Part shown: piece by piece, positions 16,198 to 24,262 of the stretch
How positions within the stretch are numbered: position 1 is the stretch's first letter
Layout of the letters: each line of letters opens with the position of its first letter
Made by a program: the position numbers and the translations under genes
The notes under the pieces: model-generated
Databases searched by the model: none
Told to the model about the DNA's origin: nothing
The model's input: only the letters and a program-made list of their open reading frames with translations
Source: J038 sp036734085
GTDB lineage: Bacteria > Chloroflexota > Anaerolineae > Aggregatilineales > Phototrophicaceae
Length of the DNA stretch: 44,148 nucleotides
Reading direction: 5' to 3'
Assembly: GCA_036734085.1 (NCBI GenBank)
Contig: DAIMZF010000016.1
Coordinates: 1 to 44,148, forward strand

Positions 16198-18030
16198 ATG
16201 ATTGATTCCTTTTCGTTCCCGGTTCTTAGTGCCATCATCTTCATCCCGGTCTTCGCCGCCGTTATCATCCTGTTTATGGATGAAAAACAGCGCGATTTGA
16301 TACGCGGCATCGCCATCACGACGGCGGCGGTGTTGCTGGTGCTGTCCGGTTTTGTGTACTTTGGCTACAATGCCGAAGTCGGTGGGGATAGCGGCTTGAT
16401 TGCCCGGCAGGGTATCTGGGGGCAGTTAAACGCGCAGTATGTAGAAACAGGCGAGATTGACCTCACTGTGATTGAAGGGCTTGATGCCTTCAGCGCGGCG
16501 GAGATTGCCACATTTGAACGCTTCCCGGAATATGCCGGTTTTGTCGGTAGTATGCTTTTTGAGCATGGGCTGGCCTTCGAGGAAAAATACACATGGATTG
16601 CCCCGCTTGGCATTAGTTATCATGTCGGCGTAGATGGCTTAAGCGCCCCGATGGTGCTGTTAACGGGCATGGTCGCTGTCGCTGGTGTATTGATTTCGTG
16701 GCGTATCGAAGACCGTATCCGCGAATTTATGGCCTTCTTCCTCTTGCTGGTTGCGGGCGTTTATGGCGTATTCGTCGCTGTGGATATGTTCCTGCTGTTC
16801 TTCTTCTATGAGTTAGCCATCTTCCCGATGTACTTGCTCATCGCAGGGTGGGGATGGGTTAAGCTCCGAGAATATGCCGCGATGAAGCTAACGCTTTATA
16901 TCCTGATTGGCTCTGTGGTGGCTTTTGTCGGCGCGATTGCGATGGTGCTGTTAGCCGATAGCTTCTTCAGTGGTGCGGAAGGCGCGGCTGTATTAGAGGC
17001 GGCTAAAGCCTTTGGTATTGTCGGGCAGGATGCAGGCACAATGAGCTTTGACATCCGCCAATTGACATTAGCGGCGGATGCAGGCGCGTTTGACCAGGGC
17101 GGTTACTTTGGCTCAGAAGCACTAACTTTCGCTAAGTTCTGGTTCCCGTTCATCTTCATCGGGTTTGCTAGCCTGGCGGGTATGTTCCCGTTGCACAACT
17201 GGTCGCCGGATGGTCACGTAGCCGCACCGACGGCAGTCTCGATGATCCATGCTGGCGTGCTGATGAAGCTAGGCGCATATGCCGCGCTCCGCTTGAGCGT
17301 CCAGCTATTGCCGGAGGGCGCACAGGCGCATTTGCCGTGGATTGTCTTCCTGACGCTTATCAACGTGGTGTTAGGCGCGTTTATCGCCTTCCGCCAACGC
17401 GACTTTAAGTATGTTATCGGCTTTTCCTCCGTTAGCCATATGGGTTTGGTGAGCATGGGCTGGGCGTCCATGAACATCGTCGGTTATACGGGCGCAGGGT
17501 TGCAGATGTTCAGTCATGGGGCGATGACCGCGCTCTTCTTCGGCTGTGTGGGCATGGTGTATGATCGCGCACATACGCGGGATATTCCCAGTCTTGGCGG
17601 CTTCGTTAAGCGAATGCCCTGGGTGGCAGTCGCGTTTATTGTCGGTGGTCTGACGAGTATGGGGATGCCGGGTTTAAGCGGCTTCATCGCGGAATTTCCT
17701 ATCTTTATGGGGATGTTTGCCGCGTCGGATTCAATCACGCTTTCGATTGGCTCACTGACTTTAACAAACTACTATTCAATTCTGGTCATTATCGCGGCAA
17801 TTGCGATTGTCGTCACGGCGGCTTATGTGTTGCGCGTGACGGGGCAGGTGTTCTTCGGCACATTTAATGAAGAACGCTTCCACGATGTCGGGGACATCAC
17901 AATCACAGACCGGGTTATTCTGATTTTGCTGGGGGTGCCGCTGATTGTGGTGGGTATCATCCCATCCGTCATGGCCCCGATGGTGGAGTCCGGCGTGCGT
18001 CCGGTTATCGCTATGCTGGGAGGGATGTAA
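16198..18030 (+). CDS. nuoM: NADH-quinone oxidoreductase subunit M, second divergent copy
   Basis: NuoM-family protein of 610 aa, about 80-100 residues longer than its neighbour. Extra hydrophilic sequence lies between the first two helices (about 56-130) and before TM7 (about 252-308). TM5 E205 (FFFYELAIFP), TM8 K357 (VLMKLGAYA) and the TM12 glutamate E499 (SGFIAEF) are kept. The TM7 lysine is not: the residue seven before the conserved histidine is L326 (SLAGMFPLHNW) where the first copy has K239. A second NuoM together with an extended NuoL implies a complex I with four antiporter-like subunits; the lost lysine raises the question of whether this one pumps in the normal way. ATG preceded by AGGATAGG. 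Confidence 0.93.
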   Translation: MIDSFSFPVLSAIIFIPVFAAVIILFMDEKQRDLIRGIAITTAAVLLVLSGFVYFGYNAEVGGDSGLIARQGIWGQLNAQYVETGEIDLTVIEGLDAFSAAEIATFERFPEYAGFVGSMLFEHGLAFEEKYTWIAPLGISYHVGVDGLSAPMVLLTGMVAVAGVLISWRIEDRIREFMAFFLLLVAGVYGVFVAVDMFLLFFFYELAIFPMYLLIAGWGWVKLREYAAMKLTLYILIGSVVAFVGAIAMVLLADSFFSGAEGAAVLEAAKAFGIVGQDAGTMSFDIRQLTLAADAGAFDQGGYFGSEALTFAKFWFPFIFIGFASLAGMFPLHNWSPDGHVAAPTAVSMIHAGVLMKLGAYAALRLSVQLLPEGAQAHLPWIVFLTLINVVLGAFIAFRQRDFKYVIGFSSVSHMGLVSMGWASMNIVGYTGAGLQMFSHGAMTALFFGCVGMVYDRAHTRDIPSLGGFVKRMPWVAVAFIVGGLTSMGMPGLSGFIAEFPIFMGMFAASDSITLSIGSLTLTNYYSILVIIAAIAIVVTAAYVLRVTGQVFFGTFNEERFHDVGDITITDRVILILLGVPLIVVGIIPSVMAPMVESGVRPVIAMLGGM

Positions 18031-18031
18031 C

Positions 18032-19546
18032 GTGGAATTCAACTTTCTTGAAAGCTTGCCAGCAATCGCGCCAGAATTTGGCCTGATGATTTTGGCGATA
18101 GTGGTGTTGGCGCTGGATGTCTACTTGCAGGGGGAGCGCCGCAGTAATATAGCGTATGTGTCGTTCTTCGGCATGTTGGCGCTGGCCGCTACCCCTATTA
18201 TATGGAACCCAGCACCCGGTAGCGAAGAATTCTGGGGTGGTATGGTGCGCCATGATAGCCTGGCGCAAATTTTTAAGGTGATGGTTCTGCTGGCAGGGGC
18301 GATTACATCGCTCATCGCGGCCAGCACAAAGGAACTCGGCCAAAAAGGGGAGTTCTACCTCATCATCATCATCTCTACGCTGGGTGCATGTTTGATGAGT
18401 GCCTCTGGCGACCTCATCATGGTCTTTGTCGCGCTGGAAACAACCTCTATCCCGTTATACGTCTTAGCGGCCTTTAGTCGTAAAGATGGGCGCTCGGTAG
18501 AAAGCGGTATGAAGTACTTCCTGTTTGGCTCGTTTGCCTCCGCGATTATGTTGTATGGCTTCAGCTTTTTATACGGCTTCGCGGGCACAACCAACCTTAG
18601 CGGAATTGCCGCTTACTTTGCCAGTGGCGCGATGGCGGATAATCTCGTGCCTGTTGTGCTGTCAATCGTGCTGGTGTTTGTCGGCTTTGGCTTCAAAATC
18701 AGCGCCGTTCCCTTCCACTTTTGGACGCCGGATGTGTACGAAGGCGCTCCAACTCCTGTAACGGCTTTCGTGAGTGTCGCTAGCAAGGCGGCGAGTTTCG
18801 CACTGCTGATGCGGTTCTTCGTGGAAGTCTTCCCGCAGGGCGTGATGATTGACGGGCAGGTGATTGAAGAATTCTGGATCAGTCTGATGATTGCCGCTTC
18901 CGTCATCAGCATGACGGTGGGCAATGTGTTGGCGCTGTCTCAGCGTAACATCAAGCGGATGCTGGCATATTCGTCCATCGCGCAGGCCGGGTACACCCTT
19001 ATCGGCGTGGCCGCGCTACAGGCGGCGACTGCACAGAGCGTCGCGGCGGTTTCTTACTATCTGCTGATGTACACCTTCACCAATCTGCTAGCATTTGGGA
19101 TTGTCGTGCTATTCACCGAATCTACCGGGAGTGAAACTATCGCGGATTTAGCCGGGTTTAGTCGCCGTAGCCCGATGCTGGCACTGGCGATGACGATTGC
19201 TCTGCTTTCGCTGGCGGGCATTCCTCCGGCGGCGGGCTTCATCGGCAAATTTTTCTTGTTCCAGGCGGCAGTAGAAGCCAATCTCGAATGGCTGGCAATC
19301 ATCGGCGTGTTGAATGCGATTATCGCTTTGTACTACTACCTGATGGTGATTAAGATCATGTACGTTGACCGGAGCGAAGACGAAGACAAGCCAATTACCG
19401 TTGGCGTCCCGGCGCGGATGATGGTTGGTATTACGCTGGCGATGACACTCATTCTGGGCATTATTCCCGGCCCCTTCTTTGACTGGGCGCTGGAAGGTGC
19501 AACGGCATTGTTTGAAGTTGCCGTTGTCGCGTTACCGATATTCTAA
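18032..19546 (+). CDS. nuoN: NADH-quinone oxidoreductase subunit N
   Basis: Antiporter-like subunit of 504 aa, normal length. E in FVALETTSIPLY (TM5), K in KISAVPFHFWTPDVYEGAPTP (TM7), K in SVASKAASF (TM8) and K in GFIGKFFLF (TM12) are all present. The start is a GTG at 18032, one base after the stop of the second nuoM, with GGGAGGG 7 bp upstream; an ATG 29 codons earlier lies inside nuoM in another frame and gives a non-family N-terminus. Last gene of the operon, followed by a strong terminator. Confidence 0.94.
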   Translation: MEFNFLESLPAIAPEFGLMILAIVVLALDVYLQGERRSNIAYVSFFGMLALAATPIIWNPAPGSEEFWGGMVRHDSLAQIFKVMVLLAGAITSLIAASTKELGQKGEFYLIIIISTLGACLMSASGDLIMVFVALETTSIPLYVLAAFSRKDGRSVESGMKYFLFGSFASAIMLYGFSFLYGFAGTTNLSGIAAYFASGAMADNLVPVVLSIVLVFVGFGFKISAVPFHFWTPDVYEGAPTPVTAFVSVASKAASFALLMRFFVEVFPQGVMIDGQVIEEFWISLMIAASVISMTVGNVLALSQRNIKRMLAYSSIAQAGYTLIGVAALQAATAQSVAAVSYYLLMYTFTNLLAFGIVVLFTESTGSETIADLAGFSRRSPMLALAMTIALLSLAGIPPAAGFIGKFFLFQAAVEANLEWLAIIGVLNAIIALYYYLMVIKIMYVDRSEDEDKPITVGVPARMMVGITLAMTLILGIIPGPFFDWALEGATALFEVAVVALPIF

Positions 19547-19551
19547 TCCAG

Positions 19552-19601
19552 AGCGATTACCACGCTTTAAGGTTGTATGTAGAACGTGGTAATCGCTTTT
19601 T
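19552..19601 (+). terminator. Terminator of the nuo operon
   Basis: A perfect 13-bp stem (AGCGATTACCACG at 19552-19564, CGTGGTAATCGCT at 19585-19597), 20-nt loop, and a run of five T at 19597-19601. Confidence 0.92.
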
Positions 19602-19603
19602 AA

Positions 19604-19633
19604 TTGTGATAAAATTCTCGACGTTGTTATAAA
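19604..19633 (+). promoter_or_regulatory. Promoter of the atp operon, probably giving a leaderless mRNA
   Basis: TTGTGA (19604-19609), 18-bp spacer, TATAAA (19628-19633). Transcription should begin at about 19639-19641, which is the ATG of the first gene, and no ribosome binding site precedes that ATG. It starts directly after the nuo terminator T-run. Confidence 0.55.
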
Positions 19634-19638
19634 ACCGC

Positions 19639-19932
19639 ATGAAACACAGCGAGACAAACGCCCAACAGCGGGCAAAAAATCTCAGTTTAGCCGCTGTCGC
19701 TGGTCAAGCTGGCTGTGCAACGGTAATCATTATTTATGTGGCGTTGGTGGTTGGCTTGTGGCTAGATACACGGTTTGACCAGCGCGGGCTGTGTACCTTC
19801 GGAATGTTGGTCGTCAGCGTGCCCTTCAGCTTGTATGCCATGCTACAAATCAGCTTACGTGCGATTAAACGCATTACGCCGCCGGTGATTGCCGACTCAT
19901 CATCGGAAACAGAGGAGGTAGACCTTGATTAG
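19639..19932 (+). CDS. AtpI/AtpZ-like F0F1 assembly protein
   Basis: Small membrane protein of 97 aa with two predicted helices (about 21-43 and 51-72), a basic segment after the second and an acidic tail. Position at the head of an atp operon, two-helix topology and the GLWLDTRF stretch after the first helix fit the AtpI/AtpZ (ATPase gene 1) family, which helps assemble the c-ring. Sequence conservation in this family is low, so the call leans on context. No Shine-Dalgarno sequence precedes the ATG. Confidence 0.75.
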   Translation: MKHSETNAQQRAKNLSLAAVAGQAGCATVIIIYVALVVGLWLDTRFDQRGLCTFGMLVVSVPFSLYAMLQISLRAIKRITPPVIADSSSETEEVDLD

Positions 19933-19965
19933 TGTGCGTGTGTTTAGTTTGAGAGGAGGACAGAT

Positions 19966-21552
19966 GTGAAGGACCCTCGCTTAAGAGGTTGTGCCTTTTT
20001 GATCGTCTTCGCGCTGTTTGTCGCCGCATGTGTGGGCATTACGTTCGGTGTTATGCCGAGTGGCGGTACAGCAGTTGCGCTTCCGGTCATCGAAGTTCCG
20101 GGTGAAACCGTTGTCTATGGTGGTTTCTTCGGCATGAACTTGACCAATACGATCATCGGTACAATTGTAACCGACTTGCTCATCGTCCTGATGGTTGTCA
20201 TCCTGTGGCGTGTATCGCGTGGCTGGACAAGAGATGTACCCGGTCGTTGGCAGGGTAGTTTCGAAGTGTTCATCACCACGTTCCGCAACTTCTGTGACGG
20301 CATCGGTGGCGAAAAATTCCGCAAAACACGCTCATTGTGGTATCTTGTCGCAACAATTTTCTTCTTCCTGCTGGTAGCCAACTATATGAAGCTACTGCCA
20401 GGTGTAGAGACTGTCGGTAAGATGCACTGCGCGTACGATGGTCAAAATGGCTTTGCGATGATTCGTGGCTCGAACACCCCGTTCGGCGAATCCTTCCGCT
20501 TGTGGGTGGACGAACCACTCAATGCAGGCGCACCGCAGACCGCCGAGACCGAAGCACTCTGTAATGATTACTATAAATATAAATATATCCCAGAAAACGG
20601 CTTCCCTGTAGAAACCGCCGCCGAGATTAACCGTAACGCGGAAATCTTCGGCGCATTGTTGGGTCAACTGCCCGCTACAGAAGACGAAGCTGAACTGGAA
20701 GCGGCCTACGCCGCGCTGGTGGCAAGTAACCTGACGGATGCGGAAGAAAATCCCGATGGGGTTGTTGCTGGCCGTGTGGATACCATCACTGGCACAGACT
20801 ACAGCACAGCGATTAACTATGTACGCTACGCGGAGCAACGCGCCGCCAGCGCCCAGACCATCGCTACGCTACAGCCACGCTTAGCCGCGCTGGAAGCCCA
20901 ACTGGAAGAAGCCGAAGGCGAAGAAGCGACCGCCATCAATGCGGAAATCAACGCTATTACGCCGGAACTCAACGAAGCACAGACGCAAATCCGCTATCCG
21001 GGTGCAACACTGGTGTTTAATGAAAGCCAGTTAGCGACCAATGCACGTCCGTACATCTTCCACATTACGCCGTTCCTACGTGGCCCGGCAACCGACCTGA
21101 GCTTCACCATCGGCCTTGCTATTCTCGCCGTTGTCATCGTACAAATCTACGGTGTCCGGGCGTTGGGGCCAGCTTACTTTGAGAAGTTCGTTAACCTGAG
21201 TGCAGTCGGCAATGCGGGCAAACGTCCGCTGGGTTTGATTGACTTCATCGTCGGGATAATTGAAATTATCTCGGAAATCGGCAAAATCGTCAGTCTCGCC
21301 TTCCGTTTATTCGGTAACTTGTTTGCGGGTGGTGTGGCACTCATGGCGGTAACGTTCATCTTGGCGATGCTTATTCCGGGTGTTATCTATGGTCTGGAAT
21401 TGATCATCGGTGCGGTACAAGCACTGGTGTTCGCAGTGTTGACGCTGGTATTCAGTGTGCAGGCGATGGAAAGCCATCATGGTGACCATGACGACCACCC
21501 ACACCCTGAAGAACACGCCGACCATGCAGACCTTCCGAACGTTCAACATTAA
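19966..21552 (+). CDS. atpB: ATP synthase F0 subunit a with large extracytoplasmic insertion
   Basis: Proton-channel subunit, 528 aa, roughly double the usual 230-300. It starts at a GTG with GGAGGA 5 bp upstream (the overlapping ATG would stop at once). The core is intact: NYMKLLPG (139-146) at the end of the second family helix, PATDLSFTIGLA (374-385), and the essential arginine R447 in SLAFRLFGNLFAGG, with Q499 near the end. Between residues about 150 and 370, in the loop that faces outward in known structures, lie about 220 extra hydrophilic residues; 295-342 are alanine/glutamate-rich and look like a helical hairpin or coiled coil. C154 and C199 could form a disulphide. The C-terminal tail (504-528) is His/Asp-rich. 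An additional hydrophobic helix precedes the first family helix. Confidence 0.92.
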   Translation: MKDPRLRGCAFLIVFALFVAACVGITFGVMPSGGTAVALPVIEVPGETVVYGGFFGMNLTNTIIGTIVTDLLIVLMVVILWRVSRGWTRDVPGRWQGSFEVFITTFRNFCDGIGGEKFRKTRSLWYLVATIFFFLLVANYMKLLPGVETVGKMHCAYDGQNGFAMIRGSNTPFGESFRLWVDEPLNAGAPQTAETEALCNDYYKYKYIPENGFPVETAAEINRNAEIFGALLGQLPATEDEAELEAAYAALVASNLTDAEENPDGVVAGRVDTITGTDYSTAINYVRYAEQRAASAQTIATLQPRLAALEAQLEEAEGEEATAINAEINAITPELNEAQTQIRYPGATLVFNESQLATNARPYIFHITPFLRGPATDLSFTIGLAILAVVIVQIYGVRALGPAYFEKFVNLSAVGNAGKRPLGLIDFIVGIIEIISEIGKIVSLAFRLFGNLFAGGVALMAVTFILAMLIPGVIYGLELIIGAVQALVFAVLTLVFSVQAMESHHGDHDDHPHPEEHADHADLPNVQH

Positions 21553-21589
21553 ATACTTTGAGAATTCACATATCTAGGAGGCAACACTC

Positions 21590-21829
21590 ATGATTGAAGG
21601 GAATATCGCTGACGGGCTTAAAGCTGTTGGTGCAGGGCTGGCGATGCTCGCCGCTATCGGGCCGGGCATTGGTATCGGTCTGTTGGCACAAGGCGCAATG
21701 CAAGCCATTGGCCGTAACCCAGACGCGGCGGGGCAAATCCAGACCAACATGATTCTTGCAATCGTGTTTACGGAAGCCATCGCCATTTACGCTCTCGTGG
21801 TCGCGCTGTTGATCGTCTTCGTGCTCTAG
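21590..21829 (+). CDS. atpE: ATP synthase F0 subunit c
   Basis: c-ring subunit of 79 aa with two helices. The glycine motif GPGIGIGLLAQG (24-35) and RNP loop (42-44) are standard, and the ion-binding carboxylate is E62 in VFTEAIAIYALV. The residue after E62 is alanine, not the serine or threonine typical of sodium-binding rings, and no glutamine is found at the usual first-helix sodium ligand position, so a proton-driven ring is more likely. Strong TAGGAGG ribosome binding site, fitting the high copy number required. Confidence 0.95.
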   Translation: MIEGNIADGLKAVGAGLAMLAAIGPGIGIGLLAQGAMQAIGRNPDAAGQIQTNMILAIVFTEAIAIYALVVALLIVFVL

Positions 21830-21843
21830 TTGAGGTGATGAAC

Positions 21844-22638
21844 ATGCGTATAAACAAGAAACTGGTGTTGATGCTGACCGTGTTGGTGATGCTGTTCGCA
21901 GTCTCCCCCGCACTGGCGGCAGAAGAAGCCGGGCCACTCGAGGCATTGGGTATCAACGTCGGCTTCCTTATCGCGCAGGTCGTCAACTTTGGTTTAATCT
22001 TCTTCTTCCTGATGTTCTTCCTGTGGGGGCCGATGACCAATCGGTTAGATGAACGCTCCCGCAAAATAGAACAAGGGCTGGAAGACGCGGCAAAGGCGGC
22101 GGAAGCTCGTCGTAACGCGGAAACCGAAGCGGAAAAGATCCTAGCACAAGCCCGCACAGAATCGAACCAAGTGGTCGAGGAAGCGCGTGGGCGTGGTGAG
22201 GAACTGGCGAAGGGTATCCAGGCGGAAGCCCGTAGAGAAGCGGACAAAATCCGCGAAGACGCCCGCATTGCGGCACAAGGTGAAATCAACGCGGAACTGG
22301 CAGGGATGCGCGCTCAGGTGAGTACAATCGCCATTGCGGTTGCCCAACGCCTGCTCGGTGAAACGTTGGATGAGAAGAAACAACAGGCATTGGTCAACAA
22401 CTTCTTCAGCAAAGTTCCGGCAGATGTCAAATCACTGTCCGGCTCGGTGGAAGTAGTTAGCGCGATGCCGTTGAGCGACGCTGAACAAGCAAAGGTCAAG
22501 CAAGAGATTGGCGCGGACGACGTGACATTCTCCGTAAACCCCAGCATTTTGGGCGGGCTTATCGTCCGCGCTGGCGACCGTGTGATTGATGGCAGTGTGC
22601 GCCGTGACCTGAACGAAATGGCCGAGCGCATCAGCTAA
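21844..22638 (+). CDS. atpF: ATP synthase F0 subunit b fused to the C-terminal part of delta
   Basis: 264 aa from the ATG at 21844, chosen because GAGGTG lies 6 bp upstream; in-frame GTG 21835 and ATG 21838 sit on that site. Residues 1-26 look like a signal peptide ending in SPALAAEE, followed by the membrane helix of b (about 41-62) and the long charged stator helix (68-190) with the family end pattern AIAVAQRLLGETLD. From about 201 the sequence changes to the delta/OSCP C-terminal signature: VEVVSAMPLS, then ILGGLIVRAGDRVIDGSVRRDL. The delta N-terminal six-helix bundle, which binds the top of F1, is absent. No alpha, beta, gamma or epsilon gene follows; a terminator does. Confidence 0.9.
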   Translation: MRINKKLVLMLTVLVMLFAVSPALAAEEAGPLEALGINVGFLIAQVVNFGLIFFFLMFFLWGPMTNRLDERSRKIEQGLEDAAKAAEARRNAETEAEKILAQARTESNQVVEEARGRGEELAKGIQAEARREADKIREDARIAAQGEINAELAGMRAQVSTIAIAVAQRLLGETLDEKKQQALVNNFFSKVPADVKSLSGSVEVVSAMPLSDAEQAKVKQEIGADDVTFSVNPSILGGLIVRAGDRVIDGSVRRDLNEMAERIS

Positions 22639-22669
22639 GCAAGTATAATACCTACCTCTGATACACATG

Positions 22670-22709
22670 AGAGCGTGCTGGTTGTATAATCGGCACGCTC
22701 TTTGTGTTT
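22670..22709 (+). terminator. Terminator of the atp operon
   Basis: A perfect 9-bp stem (AGAGCGTGC at 22670-22678, GCACGCTCT at 22693-22701) with a 14-nt loop and a T-rich tail. It shows that the atp operon ends after atpF. The loop contains TATAAT (22685-22690), which could serve the next gene, but no -35 box is visible. Confidence 0.8.
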
Positions 22710-22741
22710 ATTGTGTTGATGACAGAAGGACAACTGACCCC

Positions 22742-24262
22742 ATGAAGACCTTTGCAGGCTTATTAGCGGCTGTGCCGGGACTTATCGCTCGTCACGGCGA
22801 GGATGTGACCATCACCGCGCCCATCGTGGAAGACACGCGCCAGGTTCAACCCGGCGGGGTGTTTGTAGCCCGGCGTGGCCTGACGGTTGATGGACATGAC
22901 TATATCGCCCAAGCTATCCAACGTGGCGCGGTGGCGATTGTCGGTGCGGATGATATAAAAAATCTGCCAGTGCCTTATGCTCAGGTACAAGACCCACAAG
23001 CCGCCATTGGTCTGTTAGCCGCCGCATATCACGACTTTCCCTCCCATCACCTGACTGTTATCGGCATTACAGGCACAGACGGCAAGACGACCACCAGTAC
23101 CCTGATTCATAGTATTTTAAAATCCGCAACGGGGGGTAAGACGGGCTACATCAGCACAATTGCGGCGGATTTAGGCGCAACCATTGCGGATACAGGCTTT
23201 CATGTGACGACCCCCCACGCGCCCGATGTGCAAGCCTATCTCGCGCAAATGGTAAACAATGGCCTGACGCACTGTGTTCTGGAGATGACCAGCATCGGCT
23301 TAGCGGAAAAGCGCCTGAGCGGAACGCGAATCCAGGCGGCGGTGATGACCAATGTCACACATGAACATCTTGACTATCACGGGACATGGGAGAACTACCG
23401 TGACGCCAAAGCCTTGATGTTCCGCATGTTGATAGATACGCCACAGCGTACCGTCGCGGTGATTAACGCGGATGACCCCAGCGCGGATGACTTCGCCGCT
23501 ATCCCGGCAGATGTCACTCTGCGGTATGGGTTAGGCTTTGGTGCGGATGTGCAGGCGACAAATATCCGCTATCGCCCGGACGGGACGCGCTTTGATGTAG
23601 ATGGCGCAACCTATCGACTGCATCTTGTTGGCGCGTTTAATGTGCTTAACGCACTGGCCGCGCTGACCTTAGCGCGGGCGTTGGGTGTGTCCGATGAACA
23701 TATCCGCGCCGGGTTAGAATCCGTAACAGGTGTCTCTGGCCGGATGGAACGCATAGATGAAGGACAGGACTTTACCGCAATTGTGGATTTTGCCCACACA
23801 CCCAACGCTTTACGGCAGGCACTCCAGGCCGGGCGTACCATGCTGGCTGAAGGCGGGCGCTTAATTGCGGTGTTTGGCAGTGCTGGCCTGCGGGATGTGG
23901 AAAAACGCCGCATGATGGCCGAGACTTCCGCACAAATAGCGGATATGACCGTACTCACGGCGGAAGACCCACGCACGGAATCGCTCGATGCCATTTTGGA
24001 GATGATGGCGCAAGGGTGCATCCGGCAAGGTGGGGTAGAAGGGCAGACGTTCATCCGCGTGCCGGATAGAGGCGAAGCGATTTATCAGGCGTGCCAGATG
24101 GCGAATACCGGTGATATTGTGATGATATGTGGCAAAGGCCACGAGCAAAGCATGTGCTTTGGCACGGTGGAACACGCTTGGGATGACCGTAATGCTACCC
24201 GTGCCGCTTTACGGGGTGCGCCCCTGCGGACTTTGCCAACAGCACAAACTTCCGAAGGTTAA
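22742..24262 (+). CDS. murE: MurE-type UDP-MurNAc-tripeptide ligase
   Basis: Mur ligase of 506 aa. ATP loop GTDGKTTT (111-118; the usual residue after GT is asparagine), HEHLDYHGTWENY (207-219) is the MurE hallmark, and K223 is in the carbamylated-lysine position. The region that selects the third amino acid reads AEDPRTE (407-413) instead of the DNPR of diaminopimelate enzymes, keeping the arginine but not the asparagine. Specificity for a diamino acid other than meso-DAP, such as ornithine or lysine, is possible. The start at 22742 has AAGGA about 12 bp upstream; an earlier in-frame start at 22667 adds residues from inside the terminator. It is a single-gene unit away from other mur genes, so a MurE-like enzyme on a related substrate cannot be excluded. 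Confidence 0.85.
   Translation: MKTFAGLLAAVPGLIARHGEDVTITAPIVEDTRQVQPGGVFVARRGLTVDGHDYIAQAIQRGAVAIVGADDIKNLPVPYAQVQDPQAAIGLLAAAYHDFPSHHLTVIGITGTDGKTTTSTLIHSILKSATGGKTGYISTIAADLGATIADTGFHVTTPHAPDVQAYLAQMVNNGLTHCVLEMTSIGLAEKRLSGTRIQAAVMTNVTHEHLDYHGTWENYRDAKALMFRMLIDTPQRTVAVINADDPSADDFAAIPADVTLRYGLGFGADVQATNIRYRPDGTRFDVDGATYRLHLVGAFNVLNALAALTLARALGVSDEHIRAGLESVTGVSGRMERIDEGQDFTAIVDFAHTPNALRQALQAGRTMLAEGGRLIAVFGSAGLRDVEKRRMMAETSAQIADMTVLTAEDPRTESLDAILEMMAQGCIRQGGVEGQTFIRVPDRGEAIYQACQMANTGDIVMICGKGHEQSMCFGTVEHAWDDRNATRAALRGAPLRTLPTAQTSEG

Noticed and set aside
17945..18031. N-terminal extension of nuoN from an upstream ATG
   Set aside because: It lies inside nuoM and gives a Trp/Cys-rich segment unlike the family; the GTG at 18032 has a good ribosome binding site.
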